Shown here one piece after another: positions 1 through 5,505 of a stretch of 5,505 nucleotides of DNA. The position numbers were made by a program, and so were the translations under genes. Origin of the DNA: an uncultured Bacillaceae bacterium (GTDB lineage: Bacteria > Bacillota > Bacilli > Bacillales > Alkalibacillaceae); assembly GCA_937958375.1 (NCBI GenBank), contig CALGNY010000274.1:1-5505 (forward strand), read 5' to 3'. How positions within the stretch are numbered: position 1 is the first letter of the stretch; every line of letters begins with the position of its first letter. A model generated the notes under the pieces. It saw nothing but the letters and a program-made list of their open reading frames with translations. It did no database searches and had not been told where the DNA came from.

Positions 1-782
1 AAGCTTCCGAGAAACGAATGAAGAAATTACGTGGAAATGAGATCGCAATGATCTTTCAAGAGCCGATGACTTCACTAGATCCATTGTTCTCCATTGGGAA
101 CCAGTTAATTGAAGCCATTCGTTTGCACCAAAACGTCAATAAAAAGCAAGCACGAGAGCAGGCTATCGAATTATTGAAACTAGTTGGGATTCCGAGAGCA
201 GATGAAGTCGTTGATGATTTTCCTCATCAGTTATCGGGTGGGATGAGACAGCGTGTGATGATTGCCATGGCCATGTCCTGCGACCCTGAATTATTGATTG
301 CTGATGAACCGACGACTGCACTTGATGTTACGATTCAGGCGCAAATTCTAGACTTAATGAGAAAGCTGAATAAAGAGAAAGATACATCGATTTTGTTGAT
401 TACACATGATTTGGGTGTCGTTGCAGAAATGTGTGAGCGCGTCATCGTCATGTATTCTGGAAAAGTCGTTGAAGAAGGTTCGGTACGTGAAATCTTAAAA
501 GCTCCGAAGCATCCATATACTAAAGGATTAATCCGATCATTGCCAAATATTTATGCGACGGAACAAAAGCTCTATTCCATCCCGGGAACTGTTATGAGGC
601 CTTCTTTGGATCAAGTCGGATGCCGATTTGCACCGCGGTGTGATTTTCAATTCGATCACTGCTGGCAGCATAATCCTGAATTGATTGAAGAAGAAAGCGG
701 AAGGAAAGTAAGATGCTTTCTTTATGACGATGCGGTGGAGAAGGGAGCTAACGAAGATGACGAAGCCTATACTAGAAGTTAA
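1..782 (+). CDS. dppD: Peptide ABC transporter ATPase, DppD/OppD type (5' partial)
   Basis: One of the two cytoplasmic ATPase subunits that power a peptide-type ABC importer. The gene is cut by the left edge: the frame is open from position 3, before the first ATG at 18, and the protein opens inside the domain, shortly before the Q-loop. That ATG is internal, so roughly 70-90 N-terminal residues including Walker A are missing compared with the family's usual ~330. Counting from the Met at 18, I see the Q-loop (MIFQEP, Gln14), the ABC signature LSGGM (72-76; Met in place of Gln is usual in DppD/OppD), Walker B LLIADEP with catalytic Glu97, the D-loop ALD (101-103) and the H-loop His130. The C-terminal oligopeptide-transporter extension carries KHPYTKGL and cysteines 202, 208, 215 and 233. 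It overlaps the next ATPase gene by 26 nt, so the two are probably translationally coupled. Family is certain; peptide class and gene symbol are inferred from homology and context. Confidence 0.93.
   Translation, partial: ASEKRMKKLRGNEIAMIFQEPMTSLDPLFSIGNQLIEAIRLHQNVNKKQAREQAIELLKLVGIPRADEVVDDFPHQLSGGMRQRVMIAMAMSCDPELLIADEPTTALDVTIQAQILDLMRKLNKEKDTSILLITHDLGVVAEMCERVIVMYSGKVVEEGSVREILKAPKHPYTKGLIRSLPNIYATEQKLYSIPGTVMRPSLDQVGCRFAPRCDFQFDHCWQHNPELIEEESGRKVRCFLYDDAVEKGANEDDEAYTRS
741..747 (+). promoter_or_regulatory. Shine-Dalgarno site fixing the start of the second ATPase
   Basis: AAGGGAG lies 9 nt before the ATG at 757, inside the 3' end of the upstream ATPase gene. An in-frame ATG at 724 would add 11 residues (MTMRWRRELTK), but it has no well-spaced Shine-Dalgarno site, and OppF/DppF proteins normally begin close to a PxLEVxxLKKYF segment. 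The ATG at 757 is therefore preferred. Confidence 0.8.
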
Positions 783-1725
783 TCATTTAAAAAAATACTT
801 TGAGATCACAGGCGGGATTATGGGTAGGCATGTTGGCGATGTGAAAGCTGTTGACGATATATCGTTCTCCGTTAATGAAGGAGAAATTCTGGGCATCGTC
901 GGTGAGTCAGGATGTGGTAAATCTACTGCAGGAAAATCCATTTTGCGGTTGATTGAACCGACGGATGGAACGGTGAAATTTGAAGATCGGGATTTGACAG
1001 ATCTATCGAAAGAAGAAATGCGTCAGCTTCGTAAAGACGTTCAAATCATTTTTCAGGATCCGTATGCTTCGTTAAACCCTAGGCATAATGTAGAAAAAAT
1101 CATTGGTGAACCTTTACTTGTTCATGGAATGACAAATGCAAAAGAGCGTAGAGAACGCGTCCAGGAGTTGTTGGAAACGGTTGGTTTGGAAGCCTACCAC
1201 GCATCAAGATATCCACACCAGTTTAGTGGGGGTCAACGGCAGCGTATTGGAATCGCACGTGCATTGGCGAATAATCCAAAACTAATCATTTGTGATGAAC
1301 CCGTTTCAGCGCTGGATGTTTCTGTCCAATCTCAGATTTTGAACCTCATGGAGGAACTGCGGGATAAATTTCAGCTAACCTATGTTTTTATCGCTCACGA
1401 TCTAAGTGTGGTCAAACATATCAGTGATCGTGTCGGTGTCATGTATTTAGGTAGGATGGTCGAAATGGCTGATAAACATAGCCTATATGACCAGCCGAAG
1501 CATCCGTACACACAAGCATTATTATCAGCGGTTCCTGTAGCCGACCCAGATATCAAAAGGGAACGGATCATATTGGAAGGCGATGTACCTAGCCCATCCA
1601 ACCCACCGACAGGGTGTGCTTTCCATACGAGATGTCCTTATGCAATGGATATTTGTCATCAAGTCAGACCTGAATTCAAAAAAGTGGATAATAGACATTC
1701 GGTTGCCTGTCATTTATACGAGTGA
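757..1725 (+). CDS. dppF: Peptide ABC transporter ATPase, DppF/OppF type
   Basis: Second ATPase of the importer, expected to pair with the DppD-type subunit under the permease dimer. The protein has 322 residues, full length for the family. In order: N-terminal LEVNHLKKYF, Walker A GESGCGKST (49-57, Lys55), Q-loop IIFQDPYASLNP (Gln100), signature FSGGQRQR (156-163), Walker B LIICDEP (176-182, catalytic Glu181), D-loop SALD (184-187) and H-loop His214. All catalytic motifs are intact. The C-terminal oligopeptide-transporter domain has KHPYTQALL (248-256) and cysteines 287, 293, 300 and 318, spaced CX5CX6CX17C exactly as in the upstream ATPase. The start at 757 was chosen over 724 because of the Shine-Dalgarno site and family N-terminus. 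It overlaps the upstream gene by 26 nt; the binding-protein gene follows after 48 nt. OppF and DppF cannot be separated from sequence alone, so the symbol follows the DppA-like binding protein nearby. Confidence 0.94.
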   Translation: MTKPILEVNHLKKYFEITGGIMGRHVGDVKAVDDISFSVNEGEILGIVGESGCGKSTAGKSILRLIEPTDGTVKFEDRDLTDLSKEEMRQLRKDVQIIFQDPYASLNPRHNVEKIIGEPLLVHGMTNAKERRERVQELLETVGLEAYHASRYPHQFSGGQRQRIGIARALANNPKLIICDEPVSALDVSVQSQILNLMEELRDKFQLTYVFIAHDLSVVKHISDRVGVMYLGRMVEMADKHSLYDQPKHPYTQALLSAVPVADPDIKRERIILEGDVPSPSNPPTGCAFHTRCPYAMDICHQVRPEFKKVDNRHSVACHLYE

Positions 1726-1773
1726 TCAGGCGAACGATTGTTTATATAAATTAAATTTCAAGGGGGCCAAGGA

Positions 1774-3477
1774 ATGAAGATCAAGTTTTCGACTTTGCTG
1801 TTGCTCATGCTTGCACTCATGTTATTTTTAGCGGCATGTGGCAACGAAGATGACGAGTCTCAGGCGGAATCCGAAGAAACGGATACTTCTGAAACGGAAG
1901 ATACGGAAGAAGACAGCTCTGAGAGTGAAGAAAGTACAGAAGCATCTGGTGAAAGCTCAGGTGACCAAGTTCTTGTTTTCGCTCGAGGTGGCGATTCAGA
2001 GAGTTTGGATTTTGGAAGTACGACAGATGGTGAATCTTCACGCGTAACGAAGCAGATTTACGAAAGTCTTTTGGATTTTGAAAAAGATTCATTCGAAGTA
2101 AAACCTGGCTTGGCTCATGATTGGGAAGTCAGTGATGATGGACTTACGTATACGTTCTATCTTGAAGAAGGCGTAACTTTCCACGATGGCACTGACTTTA
2201 ACGCTGACGCGGTCAAAACAAACTTCGAGCGTTGGTCGGATCCAGATCACGAATTTGCATTCGCCGACGAAGGTTATGTTTATTCCATGTATGGAACGAT
2301 GTTTGGCGGATACAAAGGTGATGATGGTCATATTATCGATGAGATCAATGTGGTGAATGATCATGAAATCGAATTCGTATTGAAACAGCCACTCGGGTTC
2401 TTTCTGCAAAATATGGCGATGAGTTATTTTGCGATTACTTCTCCTGCGGCATTAGAGGAGCATGGACCAGCCATTAATGAAAACCCAGTCGGTACCGGTC
2501 CATTTAAATTTGTTAGCTGGAGTAAAGACGATTCAATTATTTTGGAAAAATTCGAGGATTACCGTAAAGAAGGCCAGCCAAAATTAGATCAAGTCATTTT
2601 CCAAGTCATCCCGGACAATGCGGCTCGATTGATTGCACTCCGTTCAGGTGAGATTGATATCATGGATGGGTTGAACCCAGATGATGCAATGACTGTGGAG
2701 CAAGAGGATGGGCTTGTCCTGCATACGCGTGCAGCAAATAACTTTGGTTATTTAGGCTTGAATACACAAAAAGAACCATTAGACGATCCATTAGTCCGTA
2801 AAGCAATCAATCACGCGGTTGACCGAAATGCGATTGCAGAGGCTTTATATGCAGGTTATGCACAACCAGCAGTAAATCCAGTTCCTCCAGGTTATCTTGG
2901 GTACAATGATGAATTGGAATTATATGAGCACAATCCTGAAAAGGCGATGGAGCTTTTGGCTGAAGCAGGTTACTCAGATGGTTTGGATATCGAATTATGG
3001 ACGATGCCAGTTGCTCGACCATACATGCCAGATCCTGAAACCGTCTCAGAGATCATCCAAAACGACTTAGCGGAGATTGGTGTAAATGCGACCATTGTCC
3101 GTGAAGAGTGGGCTCCTTATTTGGAGAAGACACTTACAGGTGAACAGCAGTTGTTCATGCTTGGTTGGTCCGGTACGAATGGGGACCCAGATTACTTCTT
3201 GAGTAGCTTGTTGCATGGTTCGAACGTAGGATCTAGTAACCGTTCTTTCTATCAAAATGATGAAGTGGATGAGTTGTTGGATCAAGCGAAACGAGCAGTC
3301 GACCAGGACGAACGGGCTGACCTGTATAAACAGGCACAGGAAATCATTTATGAAGATTCGCCAATGGTTCCACTCGTTCACTCCGAACCGGTTTTGGCTA
3401 CGTCAAGCAATGTACAGAATTATGTGCCACACCCATCAACAAGCGAATCCTTAGCAGAAGTCGAGTTAGCACAATAA
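1774..3477 (+). CDS. dppA: Peptide-binding lipoprotein, SBP family 5 (DppA-like)
   Basis: Extracytoplasmic substrate-binding protein that delivers ligand to the permease. It has 567 residues. A lipoprotein signal peptide (1-21: MKIKF, then a Leu/Met-rich core) ends in the lipobox LAAC with Cys22 as the lipid anchor. A highly acidic linker (about 25-64) precedes the bilobed domain. The family 5 signature spans about 114-138 (AHDWEVSDDGLTYTF through GVTFHDG); GTGPF is at 240-244, a hinge-region segment GYLGLN at 325-330, MPVARPY at 411-417 and GWSGTNGDPDYF at 464-475. The last two match E. coli DppA's ligand-contact segments: Arg415 aligns with DppA Arg355 (carboxylate contact), but Thr468 sits where DppA has Asp408 (amino-group contact). 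A Shine-Dalgarno site AAGGGGG (1760-1766) lies 7 nt before the ATG. It ends in TAA followed by an in-frame TGA. Ligand is not proven: dipeptides are likeliest, with glutathione, other peptides or modified amino compounds possible. Confidence 0.93.
   Translation: MKIKFSTLLLLMLALMLFLAACGNEDDESQAESEETDTSETEDTEEDSSESEESTEASGESSGDQVLVFARGGDSESLDFGSTTDGESSRVTKQIYESLLDFEKDSFEVKPGLAHDWEVSDDGLTYTFYLEEGVTFHDGTDFNADAVKTNFERWSDPDHEFAFADEGYVYSMYGTMFGGYKGDDGHIIDEINVVNDHEIEFVLKQPLGFFLQNMAMSYFAITSPAALEEHGPAINENPVGTGPFKFVSWSKDDSIILEKFEDYRKEGQPKLDQVIFQVIPDNAARLIALRSGEIDIMDGLNPDDAMTVEQEDGLVLHTRAANNFGYLGLNTQKEPLDDPLVRKAINHAVDRNAIAEALYAGYAQPAVNPVPPGYLGYNDELELYEHNPEKAMELLAEAGYSDGLDIELWTMPVARPYMPDPETVSEIIQNDLAEIGVNATIVREEWAPYLEKTLTGEQQLFMLGWSGTNGDPDYFLSSLLHGSNVGSSNRSFYQNDEVDELLDQAKRAVDQDERADLYKQAQEIIYEDSPMVPLVHSEPVLATSSNVQNYVPHPSTSESLAEVELAQ
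1846..1965 (+). other. Acidic low-complexity linker of the lipoprotein, with 5-residue rhythm
   Basis: Encodes residues 25-64 of the binding protein, between the lipid-anchored cysteine and the folded domain. By count 20 of 40 residues are Asp/Glu, 15 are Ser/Thr and none is Lys or Arg. Residues 35-54 (1876-1935) read as four loose five-residue units: ETDTS, ETEDT, EEDSS, ESEES. At DNA level GAAACGGA recurs at 1876-1883 and 1891-1898, 15 nt apart, so part of the segment may have grown by short tandem duplication. Such linkers hold the binding domain away from the membrane through the cell wall; the strong negative charge is the notable part. Confidence 0.7.
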
Positions 3478-3487
3478 TGAAGGGGTC

Positions 3488-3519
3488 GGCAGTAGGAACT
3501 ATCTACTGCCTTCCTTTTT
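3488..3519 (+). terminator. Intra-operon hairpin with T-tract (terminator/attenuator)
   Basis: GGCAGTAG (3488-3495) pairs perfectly with CTACTGCC (3503-3510). A G-U pair can extend the stem inward, leaving a loop of about 5 nt. The tract TTCCTTTTT (3511-3519) follows on the + strand only. It lies in the 71 nt gap between the binding-protein stop codons and the DppB-type permease. Since the permease genes run on in the same direction with no obvious promoter in the gap, partial termination with read-through is the likely role, giving more binding-protein than permease transcript. The interrupted T-tract suggests a moderate rather than strong terminator. Confidence 0.75.
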
Positions 3520-3548
3520 CCCTACATAAATTGGAATGAGGTGAACCA

Positions 3549-4550
3549 ATGCTTGCATATACATCCCGTCGCTTATTAATGCTCGTACCGGTGCTATTTG
3601 GTATGACATTAATTACATTTTCCATTATCCACTTAATACCAGGTAACCCTGCACAAGTCATTTTAGGAGAGACGGCAACAGCAGAAGCAATCGAAAGCTT
3701 AGAAGAATCGATGGGACTGAACCGCAATTATTTCGTACAGTATACAGCTTATTTAGGGGACTTACTACAAGGCGACTTGGGAACATCCCTCCGAACCAAA
3801 GCGAGTATCACATCAGAAATCGGCCCACGGTTGGCTGCCACAATGGAGCTAACTTTCTTTGCGATGTTGTTCGCCATCATCATCGGTGTAAACGCTGGGA
3901 TTATCAGCGCATGGAAACAAAATTCCTGGTTTGACTTGTTGGCGATGGTCTTTGCATTAGTCGGTGTTTCCATGCCAGTATTTTGGCTCGCCCTGATGGA
4001 ACAATGGGTTTTTGCTCAGGAACTAGGTTGGTTACCTGCCCACGGAAGACAGGATAGCCGGGATCCAATCGAGCCGATTACCCATTTTTATGTGATTGAT
4101 TCGATATTGCATATGGACATGGGACAGCTCATTACGACGTTAAAGCATTTGGTTTTGCCTAGTATCGCCTTAGGCACGATTCCGATGGCAATTATCGCCC
4201 GGATGACCCGTTCGAGTATGTTGGAAGTCATGAAGTCGGATTACGTTCGGACCGTTCGCGCCAAAGGATCTGGTCAGTTCTTGATCATCTATAAACATGC
4301 ATTGAAAAATTCAGTCATCCCTGTTTTGACAGTAATTGGTCTGCAGTTTGGCGTATTGCTAGGCGGAGCCATTTTGACAGAAACGATCTTCAGCTGGCCG
4401 GGCATTGGGCGTTATGTGTTCGAAGCTATCAATTACCGGGATTATCCGGTGATTCAATCCGGTATCTTAGTCATTGCATTTTTATTTGTCATCATTAACT
4501 TGTTTGTAGATTTACTGTACGCATTCATCGATCCAAGGATCAAATATTAG
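3549..4550 (+). CDS. dppB: Peptide ABC transporter permease, DppB type
   Basis: One half of the membrane channel. The protein has 333 residues, usual for DppB/OppB/GsiC-type permeases. It opens with the family's short cytoplasmic start and first membrane segment (MLAYTSRRLLMLVPVLFGMT, then TFSIIHLIPGNP at 23-34). Predicted membrane segments lie at about 9-29, 98-119, 128-155, 198-220, 254-279 and 300-325. The large external loop after segment 1 contains GDLGTS (75-80). The cytoplasmic EAA-type coupling loop that docks on the ATPase is about 231-258 (DYVRTVRAKG, then HALKNSVIP). Further family marks are FSWPGIGRYVFEAI (281-294), RDYPVIQ (297-303) and the C-terminus DPRIKY. The start at 3549 has GAGGTGA (3538-3544) before it. 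The DppC-type partner begins 11 nt after the stop. An oddity is a Glu-Gln pair (151-152) within predicted segment 3. The symbol is by family and context. Confidence 0.94.
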   Translation: MLAYTSRRLLMLVPVLFGMTLITFSIIHLIPGNPAQVILGETATAEAIESLEESMGLNRNYFVQYTAYLGDLLQGDLGTSLRTKASITSEIGPRLAATMELTFFAMLFAIIIGVNAGIISAWKQNSWFDLLAMVFALVGVSMPVFWLALMEQWVFAQELGWLPAHGRQDSRDPIEPITHFYVIDSILHMDMGQLITTLKHLVLPSIALGTIPMAIIARMTRSSMLEVMKSDYVRTVRAKGSGQFLIIYKHALKNSVIPVLTVIGLQFGVLLGGAILTETIFSWPGIGRYVFEAINYRDYPVIQSGILVIAFLFVIINLFVDLLYAFIDPRIKY

Positions 4551-4555
4551 GGGGG
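4549..4555 (+). promoter_or_regulatory. Shine-Dalgarno site overlapping the DppB stop codon
   Basis: AGGGGGG uses the last two bases of the upstream TAG stop (4548-4550) and sits 6 nt before the ATG at 4562. Ribosomes finishing the first permease are thus placed directly at the second permease's start, which fits coupled, near-equal synthesis of the two channel halves. Confidence 0.7.
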
Positions 4556-4561
4556 AACTAT

Positions 4562-5491
4562 ATGAAAACGGAAGAAAAACAAAATACTGACCAACTTATC
4601 GTCAACCCCGCTAAGCGACTTCAACAGATGGATACCGAACAAATCGAAGAGATTTCACCGTTCAAAGAAACGATGAAGTTATTGCTGAAAAACAGAATGG
4701 CACTTACCGGAATCGTCATCATTTTATTCTTTTTGATTCTTGGAATATTGGCTCCTGTCCTGACACCATATGGATTTGAAGATCAAGACCCTGTCAATCG
4801 GCTAATGACACCTTCTGCGGAGCATTGGTTAGGAACAGATCATTTAGGTAGAGATATTCTGACAAGGATTGCGTACGGTGCCCGAATTTCTCTTTACGTT
4901 GGATTTTTTGCGGTTACCGGCGCATTGGTATTTGGAACACTTCTCGGAATTCTTGCTGGATATTTTGGCAAATGGATCGACATGCTTATCTCACGAATTT
5001 TTGATATCCTGCTCGCATTTCCAAGTATCCTTCTTGCGATTGCTGTCGTTGCGATATTGGGTGCATCGTTGCAGAATGCATTAATAGCCATTGCGATTAT
5101 TAACATCCCTATTTTTGGGCGGCTCGTTCGATCAAGAGTCATCAGTCTGCGAGAAGAAGAATATATCCTTGCGGCAAGAGCACAAGGAATGAAAAATGGC
5201 CGAATTATCTTTCATCATATACTGCCCAACAGTATGGCGCCGATTATCGTCCAGGCAACATTAGGGTTCGGTACCGCTATTTTGGAAGCAGCAGCACTCG
5301 GTTTCTTAGGATTGGGCGCACAACCTCCGACACCGGAATGGGGGAAAATGCTTGCTGATTCAAGAGATTTCCTTCAATTGGCACCGTGGACATTAATTTT
5401 CCCTGGGGTATCGATCATGTTAGTTGTTCTTGGATTTAACTTGATTGGGGATGGACTGCGCGACGCACTCGATCCTCGGATGAAGAATTGA
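4562..5491 (+). CDS. dppC: Peptide ABC transporter permease, DppC type
   Basis: Second half of the membrane channel, pairing with the DppB-type subunit. The protein has 309 residues, normal for DppC/OppC. A polar cytoplasmic N-terminus of about 45 residues, with SPFKETMKLLLKNRMAL (32-48) typical of the OppC N-terminal domain, leads into membrane segment 1 (about 49-68). Next comes the conserved external motif GTDHLGRDILTRIAYGARIS (91-110). Further segments are predicted at about 111-134, 145-168, 170-185, 226-251 and 277-295. The EAA coupling loop is clear at about 199-223: EEYILAARAQGMKNGRI, then HHILPN. Family marks near the end are LGFLGLGAQPPTPEWG (246-261) and the C-terminus DGLRDALDPRMKN. 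Start and coupling are supported by the Shine-Dalgarno site at 4549-4555. It ends in TGA. No terminator is visible in the 14 nt that remain, so the operon may continue past the window. The symbol is by family and context. Confidence 0.94.
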   Translation: MKTEEKQNTDQLIVNPAKRLQQMDTEQIEEISPFKETMKLLLKNRMALTGIVIILFFLILGILAPVLTPYGFEDQDPVNRLMTPSAEHWLGTDHLGRDILTRIAYGARISLYVGFFAVTGALVFGTLLGILAGYFGKWIDMLISRIFDILLAFPSILLAIAVVAILGASLQNALIAIAIINIPIFGRLVRSRVISLREEEYILAARAQGMKNGRIIFHHILPNSMAPIIVQATLGFGTAILEAAALGFLGLGAQPPTPEWGKMLADSRDFLQLAPWTLIFPGVSIMLVVLGFNLIGDGLRDALDPRMKN

Positions 5492-5505
5492 TGAAAGATT
5501 GCTAA

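Noticed and set aside
1..6. HindIII site (AAGCTT) exactly at the left edge
   Set aside because: It may reflect a cloned restriction fragment, but it can be chance and says nothing about biology. Its only effect is that the first gene is cut.
1741..1759. AT-rich stretch (TATATAAATTAAATTT) before the binding-protein gene as a possible promoter -10 box or CodY site
   Set aside because: No convincing -35 element sits 16-18 nt upstream (the bases there read GTGATC or AGTGAT), and only one half of a CodY-like palindrome matches. The 48 nt gap is better read as an A/T-rich leader to a strong Shine-Dalgarno site.
1817..2409. Open frames on the - strand opposite the binding-protein gene, and the + frame at 1838-2047
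   Set aside because: They lack Shine-Dalgarno sites and recognisable motifs and lie wholly against a well-supported gene; they are shadows of its codon pattern.
3067..3381. 104-codon open frame on the - strand within the binding-protein gene
   Set aside because: It is antisense to the conserved GWSGTNGDPDYF region, shows no family resemblance and has no supporting start signal.
1..5505. CRISPR repeats, insertion sequences, tRNA/rRNA genes, toxin-antitoxin or phage-defence genes
   Set aside because: I read through the whole window and found no spaced direct repeats, terminal inverted repeats, RNA gene signatures or accessory domains; nearly all of it is accounted for by the five transporter genes.

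Overview
This 5.5 kb window holds one operon-like cluster on the + strand: five genes that together encode a peptide-type (Opp/Dpp/nickel family) ABC importer. The host looks like a member of the Bacillota, probably Bacillaceae. The grounds are strong purine-rich Shine-Dalgarno sites (AAGGGAG, AAGGGGG, AGGGGGG), a lipobox-type substrate-binding lipoprotein as expected for a Gram-positive cell, moderate GC, and tight gene packing. The very acidic linker behind the lipoprotein cysteine would suit a halophile or alkaliphile, but that is only an inference.

Layout, left to right: (1) positions 1-782, the 3' part of a DppD/OppD-type ATPase gene cut by the window edge, lacking its start and Walker A; (2) 757-1725, a complete DppF/OppF-type ATPase whose start overlaps gene 1 by 26 nt; (3) 1774-3477, a family 5 substrate-binding lipoprotein closest in its motifs to DppA; (4) a hairpin with a T-tract at 3488-3519, which looks like a terminator or attenuator inside the operon; (5) 3549-4550, a DppB-type permease; (6) 4562-5491, a DppC-type permease. 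After the last stop only 14 nt remain.

How it works: the lipoprotein, anchored outside the membrane, captures a peptide or similar small ligand and hands it to the DppB-DppC channel. The two ATPases hydrolyse ATP on the cytoplasmic face to drive import. The hairpin after the binding-protein gene probably lowers permease transcript relative to the binding protein, as is common in such operons. The promoter lies upstream of the window. Gene order (D-F-A-B-C) matches the Bacillus subtilis app operon, although the binding protein looks more like DppA than AppA.

I found no undescribed system here. The points most worth a second look are a threonine at the place where E. coli DppA has its amino-group-binding aspartate, four cysteines with identical spacing in both ATPases (a possible iron-sulfur site), the acidic linker with a five-residue rhythm, and the intra-operon hairpin.
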